Shown here: one piece after another, positions 33,655-40,981 of the stretch
Layout of the letters: every line of letters begins with the position of its first letter
Position numbering within the stretch: the first letter of the stretch is position 1
Assembly (NCBI RefSeq): GCF_900176565.1
Contig: NZ_FXEH01000003.1
Coordinates: 176,332-240,331, forward strand
Origin: Thalassobacillus devorans
GTDB lineage: Bacteria > Bacillota > Bacilli > Bacillales > Halobacillaceae
DNA: 64,000 bases
Direction: 5' to 3'
The notes under the pieces: generated by a model
Database searches by the model: none
Told to the model about the DNA's origin: nothing
What the model saw: the letters and a program-made list of their open reading frames with translations, nothing else
Translations under genes and position numbers: made by a program

Positions 33655-34032
33655 ATGAAAAAACTTGGTGTTTTATCTTTTATTCTGTTGACTTTCCTGC
33701 TTGCAGCCTGCCAGCAGGAAACGCAGGGGAGTTCAGAGATTTCAGCTAAGGAACTGGAGAGCCGGTTAGGAGATGCTAAAATACTTGATGTCCGTACAAT
33801 GGCTGAATATGATTCTGGCCATGTACCAGGTGCTGAGTTGCTGCCGCTGCAGGGAATTGAGGCGAACCCATCTTCCTATGAATCATTGGCTCGTACGGAG
33901 ACTTATTATATTATCTGCCAAAGCGGGAACCGTTCCTCGCAGGCAGTTGCGTTATTAGAGGAACAAGGTTTTGAAAATCTTGTGAATGTTACAGGCGGTA
34001 TGAATGAGTGGCAAGGGGAAATGGAAAAATAA
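33655..34032 (+). CDS. rhodanese-domain lipoprotein
   Basis: A 125-residue lipoprotein. The signal peptide ends in the lipobox LLAAC with the acylated cysteine at residue 19. A single rhodanese domain follows, with KILDVRTMAEYDSGHVPGAE near residues 42-61 and the active-site C88 in YYIICQSGNRSSQ. It transfers sulfane sulfur or handles thiols at the outer membrane face. The frame opens at 33619, but AGAGGAGACAGC fits the ATG at 33655. It is probably cotranscribed with the VOC gene and ends at a terminator. Confidence 0.87.
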   Translation: MKKLGVLSFILLTFLLAACQQETQGSSEISAKELESRLGDAKILDVRTMAEYDSGHVPGAELLPLQGIEANPSSYESLARTETYYIICQSGNRSSQAVALLEEQGFENLVNVTGGMNEWQGEMEK

Positions 34033-34068
34033 GAGGAGCTCTCTTGCTGAGAACTCCTCTTATTTATG
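34031..34068. terminator. bidirectional terminator
   Basis: AATAAGAGGAG and CTCCTCTTATT arms between convergent genes; it overlaps the stop codon of the rhodanese gene and the last codons of the methyltransferase gene. Confidence 0.75.
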
Positions 34069-34671
34069 TGAGACGGCAATTCCAAGGGGGTAGTGAACTG
34101 TATCCCGTGGAGGCTCAATTAAAACCCCTTTTTGGTAAAAGAATTCTTTCGACCTATAATCAGTAAATAAGTCCTTGAATTCTTCTGGGGTCAATTGATG
34201 GATATGGAAGGGAGAACTGCTTGGCTTGCCTCTTCCCTGGCCGAAAGGGGTGGAAACCACCAAAGTTCCGCCTTCCTTCAGCAAGTTATAGTAATTGGCT
34301 AACAGTTGTTCCTCATTCTCGATATGTTCATATGTTTCAAAGCTTAAGATTGTATCAAATGTTCCTAGTTTTTCGGGAAGTTCCGGATCGACAGCATCCA
34401 TAACCTGATAAGTCGTCTTAGGGTGATAATAAGTTGCTTTGGCATAATCGATGATATCCGGATCAATATCCACGCCGATTACTTCATCGACTTCCTTTTT
34501 TCGTTCTTTTGCTACCATATGTGTGCCGTAACCTGCTCCGCAAGATATATCCAATACCCTTCCTTTTGCGTATGGCATGGCAAACTGATAACGTGCCATA
34601 TGTTCGAGCAGCATACGGTTAGATGGTTTCATATACTCTGGAATCACTCGTTCGCCGGTATCTTCAACCAC
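34060..34671 (-). CDS. class I SAM-dependent methyltransferase
   Basis: A 203-residue Rossmann-fold methyltransferase. Motif I is VLDISCGAGYGTHMVAKE (about residues 39-56), the SAM-adenosine acid is in VIGVDIDPDIIDYAK (about residues 64-78), and motif IV is DTILSFETYEHIENEEQLL. Methyltransf_11/31-like. The substrate is unknown. It starts at GTG with a weak ribosome site. Divergent from the MarR gene by about 160 bases. Confidence 0.82.
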   Translation of the reverse strand: MVEDTGERVIPEYMKPSNRMLLEHMARYQFAMPYAKGRVLDISCGAGYGTHMVAKERKKEVDEVIGVDIDPDIIDYAKATYYHPKTTYQVMDAVDPELPEKLGTFDTILSFETYEHIENEEQLLANYYNLLKEGGTLVVSTPFGQGRGKPSSSPFHIHQLTPEEFKDLFTDYRSKEFFYQKGVLIEPPRDTVHYPLGIAVSHK

Positions 34672-34765
34672 TTTCTTTTCACCGCTTTCTAGAATTGTAA
34701 GAATGAGAGGTTGCTCTCTTAGAATTATGCCATAAAAGGCTTTTATTAACCACTACACTATCGAT

Positions 34766-34812
34766 TTGACAGGCATTCGCACGCGATTTATAATTATTTT
34801 AAATTCGAGATA
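34766..34812 (+). promoter_or_regulatory. sigma-A promoter with overlapping MarR/MhqR-like operator
   Basis: TTGACA (34766-34771), a 17-base spacer and TATAAT (34789-34794) are both perfect. The next 18 bases, TATTTTAAATTCGAGATA, form an imperfect inverted repeat. Its right half equals that of the MhqR operator of B. subtilis (consensus near TATCTCGAATTCGAGATA). It covers the start point, so the MarR protein encoded 20 bases further could repress itself. Confidence 0.7.
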
Positions 34813-34833
34813 TTAACGAGAGGAAGAAACTTT

Positions 34834-35298
34834 ATGGACGAAAAAGCGCAATACCGACAGAAAAAAGAGGATCCTTCCTTAAAACTATTCGTCGTATTAT
34901 CAAAAGCAGAACGATCGGTTGAAGATCTTGTAAAAAAAGATATCCAGCGTTATGGGCTTAACGCTACGGAATTCGGTGTATTAGAACTATTATATCATCA
35001 AGGTGAACAGCCGCTGCAAAAGATCGGAGAAAAGATATTATTGGCCAGTGGAAGTATCACTTATGTCGTGGATAAGTTAGAAAAGAAGGCGTATTTAGAA
35101 AGAATTCCGTGTCCTAACGATCGCCGCATCACTTACGCTGCAATTACTCCGAAAGGGGAAAAAATGTTAAATGACATCTTTCCCGATCATTGGAAACAAA
35201 TTGAGCAAATCACGGACGGATTGACAGAAGAAGAGAAACTGCAGGCAATTGAGCTGCTGAAAAAACTTGGGAAGCACGCCGATCAATTGAAGGGCTAG
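34834..35298 (+). CDS. MarR-family transcription regulator (MhqR-like)
   Basis: A 154-residue winged-helix protein. Dimerisation helices flank the DNA-binding core (about residues 45-115), with TEFGVLELLYHQGEQPLQKI and LLASGSITYVVDKLEKKAYL as the recognition helix and the wing CPNDRRITYAAITPKGEK. The N-terminal DPSLKLFVVLSKAERSVE resembles MhqR/YkvE of B. subtilis, which senses quinones. A perfect sigma-A promoter and an MhqR-like operator lie just upstream. AGAGGAAGAAACTTT precedes the ATG. No terminator separates it from the ABC-F leader. Confidence 0.85.
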   Translation: MDEKAQYRQKKEDPSLKLFVVLSKAERSVEDLVKKDIQRYGLNATEFGVLELLYHQGEQPLQKIGEKILLASGSITYVVDKLEKKAYLERIPCPNDRRITYAAITPKGEKMLNDIFPDHWKQIEQITDGLTEEEKLQAIELLKKLGKHADQLKG

Positions 35299-35364
35299 AT
35301 TCTTTCAGAAAATTAAGATATAATATTAGTAATTTAAAATCCTGAAGGCGAAGGAGGTATGACG

Positions 35365-35493
35365 ATGCTATACACTCAGAAGTGTGTGATTGATCGTGAA
35401 TTGCTTTACATCAATCGTGCGCTTTTTCATGATTCAGCTGTCTACGGGACAAGTGTGCCCTTTTTTAGACAGTTGAATATTGAACATGTATAG
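35365..35493 (+). CDS. leader peptide upstream of ABC-F gene
   Basis: A 42-codon ORF with a near-perfect ribosome site, AAGGAGG, seven bases before the ATG at 35365 (an in-frame ATG also lies at 35359). The product MLYTQKCVIDRELLYINRAL... has no transmembrane or family signature. It is followed by an alternative-hairpin region and then an intrinsic terminator directly before the ABC-F ribosome site. That layout is the one used for ribosome-mediated attenuation of antibiotic-responsive ABC-F genes. A 10-bp hairpin (35435-35444 with 35466-35475) lies inside the ORF and would be melted by translating ribosomes. Confidence 0.6.
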   Translation: MLYTQKCVIDRELLYINRALFHDSAVYGTSVPFFRQLNIEHV

Positions 35494-35534
35494 CGTCTCA
35501 TATCTGACAGATGAATAAAGAAACCTTATCTGGA

Positions 35535-35570
35535 AAAGTCAGAGGTCTGGGGACCTTTGGCTTTTTTTGT
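35535..35570 (+). terminator. intrinsic terminator/attenuator before the ABC-F gene
   Basis: AAAGTCAGAGGTC (35535-35547) pairs with GACCTTTGGCTTT (35552-35564), 13 bp with two G-U pairs, followed by seven T residues. It ends about 17 bases before the ABC-F start codon, so transcripts from the leader must read through it. TCTGAC at 35503-35508 can pair with GTCAGA of its 5' arm as an antiterminator. Confidence 0.75.
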
Positions 35571-35586
35571 CTTTAGGAGGAAAAAA

Positions 35587-37428
35587 ATGATTATTACACT
35601 AAAAGATATCAAGAAAATTGTCGGTGGCAGCATCTTGTTTGAGGAGCTTTCTTTCGAGTTAAATGAATATGAAAAAGTAGGGTTGGTCGGCCGCAATGGC
35701 AGTGGAAAATCAACTTTGTTCAAACTTATTACAGCCGAAGAACCAATAGATAGCGGGAATTTATTTATCCGTAAAGGTACGACCATGGGTTATTTACAAC
35801 AAATACCTGAGGAATGGCAAGGTTCGGGTAGACAATTTTTAGAATCAAGCTTTGATTCTTTATTAGACATTGCCGACGAAATGAATGCGTTAGAAGCGCA
35901 AATGCAAAAAGCGGAGGATATGAATCGTGCCTTGGAAAGGTATGGGCAGCTTCAAGAGGAATTCGCCCGAAGAGGCGGTTATGAAATGGAAGCGACGATA
36001 AATAAAGTGGCGACTGGATTAGGTATAGAAATGTTATTGGACCAGAGTTTTGCCCAGTTAAGCGGAGGAGAACAGACTAAGTTAGGACTGGCAAAATTAT
36101 TGATAACAGCACCTGATGTACTGCTTCTGGATGAACCGACCAATCATCTTGACCTTCTGGCGATTGAATGGCTGGAAAGTTATTTGAAGCAATATGATGG
36201 AGCTGTCTGTATCATTTCCCATGACCGTGAGTTTTTAGATCAAACTGTACAGGCAATTGCTAATCTCGAAGCGGGTGAGATTACCAGATATTCAGGAAAC
36301 TACTCTGCATTTGAGCGGCAAAAAGAAGAGAAACTGCTGGCGGAGTTTCATCAGTACCAGGAGCAGCAGAAAAAAATCAAAAAAATGAAAGAAGCCATCA
36401 GGAGGCTGAGACAGTGGGCAAATGAAGCCACCCCCCCGAATCCAAAGCTTTTTAAAAAGGCGAAGAGCATGGAAAAAGCTTTGGAACGAATGGAAAAAAA
36501 GAAGAAGCCGCTGATTGATCCAAAAAAGATGAACCTTTCCTTAACAGCAGACGGGCGGAGCGGTACGGATGTCTTTCGAATAGAAAATGTACGTAAAAGC
36601 TTTGAAGGACGTGAAATTTTGAATGGGGTAGATCTTCATCTTCGGTATCAGGACCGACTGGCTATTGTCGGCGCGAATGGCAGTGGCAAATCGACGTTGA
36701 TTAAACTGCTGTTAGGTCTGGAGGAAGCTGATAGCGGACTGATTCAAGGTGGAAGTTCACTGAAGATTGGATATTTGCAGCAACATCCTCTTAAGGACGT
36801 GCCGCCAGATATGCGAGTGATTGATTATTTCCGAAACGAAGTTATTGTAACCGAAGGGGAGGCTAGACAAATCCTTGCGAAGTTCATGTTTTATGGGTGT
36901 AACGTCTTTAACAAAGTGAAACAGTTAAGTGGCGGAGAGCGGATGCGTCTGAAACTTGCTGTTTTTATGTACCAGGGTATTAACCTTTTATTGCTGGATG
37001 AGCCGACAAACCACTTGGATGTCGATTCTCAAGAAGTGCTGGAAGAAGCCTTGATTGAGTTCTCTGGCACGGTACTCGGTGTCTCTCATGACAGATACTT
37101 CCTTAACCAATGCTTCTCTGAGACTGCCTACTTACTGGATGGACGCCTATACCGGTATCCTGGTAACTATCAAGAAACACAACAAAAGTGGAAAGAGCTG
37201 CAGGCGGCCGAGGAGGAAGTCTGCGAAAAGTCTCCTAGTATCAGAAAGGTGCAAAAGAAAAAAGCAAAAGATTATGAGCAGCTGATTCTGCTGGAAGAAG
37301 CAAATCTGCAGAAGCTGGAACAGCGGATATTGGAAAATCACGAACAGCAGGAAGGGGATCGTCTGAATAAACAAAAAGAGCGCCTGGAAGCAAAGATCAC
37401 TGCACTTTATGATCAATGGATGGTTTAA
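35587..37428 (+). CDS. ABC-F family ATPase, possible ribosome-protection protein
   Basis: A 613-residue protein with two ABC ATPase domains and no membrane part. The first P-loop is GRNGSGKST near residue 35, with signature LSGGEQ and Walker B DVLLLDEPTNHLD. The second P-loop is GANGSGKST near residue 362, with LSGGERMRLKLAV and INLLLLDEPTNHLD. The linker (about residues 240-320, RRLRQWANEATPPNPKLFKK...) is the ribosome-reaching PtIM. A C-terminal coiled coil follows. ABC-F proteins act on the ribosome, some protecting it from antibiotics. The leader peptide and attenuator upstream favour a drug-inducible type. AGGAGG precedes ATG 35587; the longer frame runs through the terminator. Confidence 0.82.
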   Translation: MIITLKDIKKIVGGSILFEELSFELNEYEKVGLVGRNGSGKSTLFKLITAEEPIDSGNLFIRKGTTMGYLQQIPEEWQGSGRQFLESSFDSLLDIADEMNALEAQMQKAEDMNRALERYGQLQEEFARRGGYEMEATINKVATGLGIEMLLDQSFAQLSGGEQTKLGLAKLLITAPDVLLLDEPTNHLDLLAIEWLESYLKQYDGAVCIISHDREFLDQTVQAIANLEAGEITRYSGNYSAFERQKEEKLLAEFHQYQEQQKKIKKMKEAIRRLRQWANEATPPNPKLFKKAKSMEKALERMEKKKKPLIDPKKMNLSLTADGRSGTDVFRIENVRKSFEGREILNGVDLHLRYQDRLAIVGANGSGKSTLIKLLLGLEEADSGLIQGGSSLKIGYLQQHPLKDVPPDMRVIDYFRNEVIVTEGEARQILAKFMFYGCNVFNKVKQLSGGERMRLKLAVFMYQGINLLLLDEPTNHLDVDSQEVLEEALIEFSGTVLGVSHDRYFLNQCFSETAYLLDGRLYRYPGNYQETQQKWKELQAAEEEVCEKSPSIRKVQKKKAKDYEQLILLEEANLQKLEQRILENHEQQEGDRLNKQKERLEAKITALYDQWMV

Positions 37429-37520
37429 AAAGTGACAGACCTGTGACAAACATCATAGTTAGACTTTCAAAAAGAATTTACTATATAAATAGTGAAATCT
37501 TTTGAAAGGGAGAGGATAGC

Positions 37521-37934
37521 ATGGTCGATATGAATTTAACACCTCTTGTATTATGGATGATCTTTCCTTATGTTTCTGTTGCGGTATTTCTGATGGGGAT
37601 GATATGGAAATATGAAGAAGGTGCCAAAAAGAAGCAGGTACATTTGATGTATCATGCCGCTATGATATCCCTGTTGATCATGAACGCCATTCTCCTGGCC
37701 GGCCTTTTTTTCAGCGAAGGCATTCAGTGGATCGGATGGTATCGAGATTTTCTATTGTTTCAGCCTGACACCAATGCGATTATGCCAGGCACTGTGATTT
37801 TACGGCTTCAGGTAGCGATGTTTTTCCTATCCCTGGTAATGCTCCCTTTTTCCATCTATATGCCTTCGTTGGCTTCCCCCTTCAAGCAACTTCGAAAGGT
37901 AAGGAGAAGGTTCGGAGAGGTTGTAACAGACTAG
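37521..37934 (+). CDS. short NarI-like membrane protein
   Basis: A 137-residue protein with three or four membrane spans. The first 50 residues (LWMIFPYVSVAVFLMGMIWK) resemble the N-terminus of the nitrate reductase gamma subunit NarI, and WYRDFLLFQPDTNAIMPGTV with LRLQVAMFFLSLVMLPFSIY resembles NarI near its last span. It is about 90 residues shorter than NarI. Two histidines remain in KKQVHLMYHAAM, but the C-terminal heme-ligand histidines of NarI are absent. No narGHJ lies near. The family assignment is tentative and the role unknown. GGGAGAGGATAGC precedes the ATG. Confidence 0.55.
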   Translation: MVDMNLTPLVLWMIFPYVSVAVFLMGMIWKYEEGAKKKQVHLMYHAAMISLLIMNAILLAGLFFSEGIQWIGWYRDFLLFQPDTNAIMPGTVILRLQVAMFFLSLVMLPFSIYMPSLASPFKQLRKVRRRFGEVVTD

Positions 37935-37982
37935 CACGTTTGGAGAAAGATAACAGAAGTCCTCTTCCATAAACATATAATA

Positions 37983-38032
37983 AATCCCTAAGAGCAGGTT
38001 AGGCACCCTGTCGCTCTTGGGGATTTTTTTAT
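37983..38032 (+). terminator. intrinsic terminator after NarI-like gene
   Basis: AATCCCTAAGAGC and GCTCTTGGGGATT arms with an 18-base loop, followed by TTTTTATTTTTT. Confidence 0.75.
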
Positions 38033-38072
38033 TTTTTATGAAAGAAAACAATATGGGCAGTGCAGCTTTAAC

Positions 38073-39170
38073 TCAATGAATCGTTACTTGTTTATCAGGA
38101 TTTTTACGGTTGGCTTTGTAATATTGGACTAGCTGTTCTTTAATACTGGCAAAGTCAGGGCATACATAAGGTGTGTCTGCCAGATCCTTTTCAGCTTGTG
38201 AAGCATCATAGTGACTGTCACAGGTGAAATAGTCTAAGGCTTCCCTTGGCATACCCAGCCATTTACGAATCAGTGGGAGCTTCAAAGAATTCCCGGCCCA
38301 GCCAAGAGGTACAGTAAAGCTTGGTTCCTTGGAAAGGTAAGATTGGGCAAGCAGCTTATATATATCTTTGGCAGTCAGTGGAGCGGGGTCGGTAAGATGG
38401 TATGTTTTCCCCCTGCCGACTTGGTGATGGCTGAGATGAATAGTGGCTTGGACGACATAGTCCCATGGGACAAGATTGACTTCCACCTTACCTTCGCCAA
38501 AATAAGGGAGAAGGGGAGCGTAGCTCATATGCGCCAGCATATTAAGAATAAAATAAGGACCGTCGAATTTGGAGGTGGTGCCATGTTTGGAATCGCCAAC
38601 TACGATGCCAGGACGAATGATGGTCGTCGGTACCTCATCTTTGATCTCATGCACCAATTTTTCTGCTTCATATTTCGTATATTCATAATGGTTTTTAAAC
38701 CCGGCATTATGTTCCAGTTCGTTTTCAAAAATCGTGCCAAAACGCTTACCTGAAACATAGGCTGTGCTGAAGTAAACGTATCGCTCCAGACTTTTCAACT
38801 GCTTTACCCATTCATTGACATGCCTTGTCCCATTGACATTCACCTGCCAGGCAGGGGTTAAAGGAACGGATAAATCATAGATGGCAGCCAGGTGAAAGAA
38901 ATGGGTAATATCATCCATCCATGTATTTGATAGGGGATGGTCGATGCCGAGCCCAGGTTTAGTAATATCCCCTTCCATTACCTTCACTTGGTCTTCAGAC
39001 AGATAGCTCCCTTTTATGATTTCTTTAATTGAAGTTTCTGCCTGGTTTTTCGTTTGTTTCAACGTTAACAAATAAATTTTGTCTACGGCGTACCCTTGAC
39101 GAAGGATTTCTTCAATTAAATGTGAAGCGAGGAAACCCGGAAAGCCTGTAAAAAAGTATGTATTTGCCAT
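38073..39170 (-). CDS. extended SDR reductase, NAD_binding_4 (acyl-CoA reductase-like)
   Basis: A 365-residue extended short-chain dehydrogenase. The cofactor motif is TYFFTGFPGFLASHLIEEIL (TGxxGFLA type found in fatty acyl-CoA reductases, PF07993). HLAAIYDLSVPL, YFSTAYVSG and the catalytic YEYTKYEAEKLV (Y-x3-K) follow. The substrate is probably an acyl thioester or a lipid-like aldehyde, but this is not proven. GTG at 39182 is the longest start. ATG at 39170 has GGAAGGTGG eight bases upstream and is chosen. Confidence 0.8.
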   Translation of the reverse strand: MANTYFFTGFPGFLASHLIEEILRQGYAVDKIYLLTLKQTKNQAETSIKEIIKGSYLSEDQVKVMEGDITKPGLGIDHPLSNTWMDDITHFFHLAAIYDLSVPLTPAWQVNVNGTRHVNEWVKQLKSLERYVYFSTAYVSGKRFGTIFENELEHNAGFKNHYEYTKYEAEKLVHEIKDEVPTTIIRPGIVVGDSKHGTTSKFDGPYFILNMLAHMSYAPLLPYFGEGKVEVNLVPWDYVVQATIHLSHHQVGRGKTYHLTDPAPLTAKDIYKLLAQSYLSKEPSFTVPLGWAGNSLKLPLIRKWLGMPREALDYFTCDSHYDASQAEKDLADTPYVCPDFASIKEQLVQYYKANRKNPDKQVTIH

Positions 39171-39296
39171 TCCAAACGCCACCTTCCTTTTTACTTATTC
39201 GTTATAATTCGATGGTTTCCCTGAAATTTCCTGTAATTGTTTATAAAAAAATCATCACGGGAATGATGAATAGAGAGCAATTTTAAGGAGGATGAT

Positions 39297-39932
39297 ATGG
39301 TGCGCGTATTAGTGATTGGAGCCAACGGTAAAGTTGGTAAACTATTGATAAAAAAACTGAAAGACTCAGAGCATGTGCCTGTAGCAATGGTGAGAGATAC
39401 GAACCAGGTGCCGCAATTTGAAGAAATGGGTGTAGAAACAGTGTTGGGCGACCTGGAGGGTGACTTCTCTCGTGCCTATTATACAATAGATGCAGTGGTG
39501 TTCGCTGCAGGGTCTGGACCAAATACCGGACCGGAAAAAACAGTAGTGATCGACCAGGAGGGAGCTATCAAGTCCGTTGAGCTTGCAAAGCGTTTCGGTG
39601 TTCAACGTTATGTCATGTTAAGTTCTATGGGAGCAGATACTCCAGGAGAAGGCCCGGATGCGATGAAGCACTACTTATATGCTAAACATCGCGCAGACGA
39701 ATATTTGAAACAGTCAGGGTTAAATTACACGATCGTACGCCCGGGTGGATTAACGAACCACCCCGGTACAGGGAAAATTAAGTTTGCAGAAAAATTAAAT
39801 GAGTTTGGCAGTATTTCCCGGGAAGATGTAGCCGAAACATTAGCATACCTGTTAAGTGTTCCACGAGCGGAACATGGGTCTTTTGAAATTTTAGAAGGAG
39901 ATACCGAGCTGGAGGAAGTACTGGCATACTAA
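39297..39932 (+). CDS. yhfK: NAD(P)-binding SDR protein (YhfK-like)
   Basis: A 211-residue atypical SDR with the N-terminal cofactor motif VLVIGANGKVGKLLIKKL, DAVVFAAGSGPNTGPEKT in the middle, the conserved YVMLSSMGAD and YLYAKHRADEYLKQSGLNYT, and VRPGGLT near residue 148. It matches B. subtilis YhfK (214 residues), of unknown substrate. AAGGAGGATGAT precedes the ATG. A terminator follows within a few bases. Confidence 0.87.
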   Translation: MVRVLVIGANGKVGKLLIKKLKDSEHVPVAMVRDTNQVPQFEEMGVETVLGDLEGDFSRAYYTIDAVVFAAGSGPNTGPEKTVVIDQEGAIKSVELAKRFGVQRYVMLSSMGADTPGEGPDAMKHYLYAKHRADEYLKQSGLNYTIVRPGGLTNHPGTGKIKFAEKLNEFGSISREDVAETLAYLLSVPRAEHGSFEILEGDTELEEVLAY

Positions 39933-39934
39933 TA

Positions 39935-39967
39935 AAAAAGCTGTCCTTGTAAAGGGGCAGCTTTTGT
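39935..39967 (+). terminator. intrinsic terminator of yhfK
   Basis: AAAAGCTGTCC and GGGGCAGCTTTT arms with trailing T residues. Confidence 0.8.
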
Positions 39968-40016
39968 CACGGTATGATGACATTCATTATTTTTTTATTA
40001 AAATTTCAAGAAAGAG

Positions 40017-40042
40017 GTTTAGCCCTTTGGAGATCGGGGTAG
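40017..40042 (+). promoter_or_regulatory. possible sigma-B promoter before glutaredoxin gene
   Basis: GTTTAG, a 14-base spacer and GGGTAG. It matches the sigma-B consensus (GTTTAA-N12-15-GGGTAT) at 10 of 12 positions, about 60 bases before the gene. Confidence 0.45.
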
Positions 40043-40112
40043 ACATCTTTATATACTACGCACTGAAAGAGATAGTGAGAAGTATTACTCGGATTTATTA
40101 GGGGGCACATCG

Positions 40113-40373
40113 ATGACGGAACACGAAGTTGTTGTCTATGTCAGCAATAATTGTGCACATTGTAAAAAAGTAATCGCTAAGTTAAAAGAATGGAATGTAG
40201 ATTTTAAAGAAAAAAATGTATCAGAAAATAAAAATCATTTTAAAGAATTGCAGCAACAAAAAATATATGGAACTCCCGCCACTTTCATTGACGGCACCAA
40301 AGTATTAGGCTTTCAACAAGGGAAGCTGCGAAGGTTGCTTGGAATCTATAATGATTTTTCTTTTAATTCTTAA
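40113..40373 (+). CDS. glutaredoxin-family protein
   Basis: An 86-residue glutaredoxin/NrdH-type protein. The redox pair is C14-C17 in VYVSNNCAHCKKVIAKLKEW, the cis-proline lies in YGTPATFIDGTKVLGF. It should be a cytoplasmic thiol-disulfide oxidoreductase. No ribonucleotide reductase gene adjoins it. The ATG follows GGGGGCACATCG. A sigma-B-like promoter upstream suggests stress induction. Confidence 0.85.
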   Translation: MTEHEVVVYVSNNCAHCKKVIAKLKEWNVDFKEKNVSENKNHFKELQQQKIYGTPATFIDGTKVLGFQQGKLRRLLGIYNDFSFNS

Positions 40374-40402
40374 TAGGCGATAATGGAGAATAACTCTTAT
40401 GA

Positions 40403-40432
40403 ACAAGTGATGCGCTCACTTGTCTTTTTTTT
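40403..40432 (+). terminator. intrinsic terminator of glutaredoxin gene
   Basis: ACAAGTGA and TCACTTGT form an 8-bp stem with a five-base loop, followed by CTTTTTTTT. Confidence 0.85.
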
Positions 40433-40512
40433 ACCTCCTGCCCTATTGATGTTGCATTTAAGCTCGTACTCACGTTCTGGATAAGTTGTTTCCGTTATGG
40501 TTGTGAGCGTTA

Positions 40513-40631
40513 GGAGGTCCGGGAAATCACTCGCTTTCCATGGGCGTACGGTGAGCTTCCTCGGGCTAAAGCCCTGCGGGATCTCACCTAGTCCCTCTCC
40601 CGCGGGAGTCTCGCCGTTTCCCTGCCCATCC
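40513..40631 (+). repeat. long palindromic intergenic repeat, copy B
   Basis: It contains ACTCGCTTTCC, GTGAGCTTCCTCGGGC, a central GGGCTAAAGCCC hairpin, GGGATCTCACC and CCGCGGGAGTCTCGCC, with related ends GGGAAA and TTTCCC. It has the same module order as copies A, C and D. The 608 bases between the glutaredoxin gene and the transposase hold this copy, the left half of a second copy and the left end of an IS110-type element, but no protein gene. Confidence 0.75.
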
Positions 40632-40793
40632 TTGCCACCTATGTAATAAACGGCCCCTTCGATAGAAAAAGAGTGTAAAACTGAACCCTTCATTCTCACA
40701 CATTTATAAAGGATGTAAAGGATAACAATGTTTTCTTTCAATTATCAGGGAGCGAATTCTACAATGTAAGATTTCAAAATCTTCCTATGGTAA

Positions 40794-40866
40794 GATCCGG
40801 TGGGGAACGGCGAGACTCCTGCGGGATGAGCATGACAGGTGAGACCCCGCAGAGCGTAAGCTCGAG
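40794..40866 (-). repeat. palindromic repeat copy C, left half (split by IS110-type element)
   Basis: GATCCGGTGGGGAACGGCGA...AGCGTAAGCTCGAG is the inverted form of the repeat up to its centre. Its first 16 bases, GATCCGGTGGGGAACG, are exactly complementary to the last 16 of the right half at 42664-42679, which proves the two halves were once joined. Confidence 0.8.
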
Positions 40867-40981
40867 TTATCATGAACGAAAACTAGCTCCTTACTCGTAA
40901 AATCGTAGGTTAATCTGGTTAGAATGATTACTGCTAAACAAAAACCAAACCAGAGCTACATTACGGAAGGAGCTAGTTATT

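Noticed and set aside
35557..35586. 10-codon N-terminal extension of the ABC-F protein
   Set aside because: It begins inside the terminator T run; ATG 35587 has AGGAGG and starts the usual MIITLKDIKK opening.
40397..40741. 114-residue minus-strand frame
   Set aside because: It covers a terminator and repeat copy B; the frame is open by chance in GC-rich palindromic DNA.
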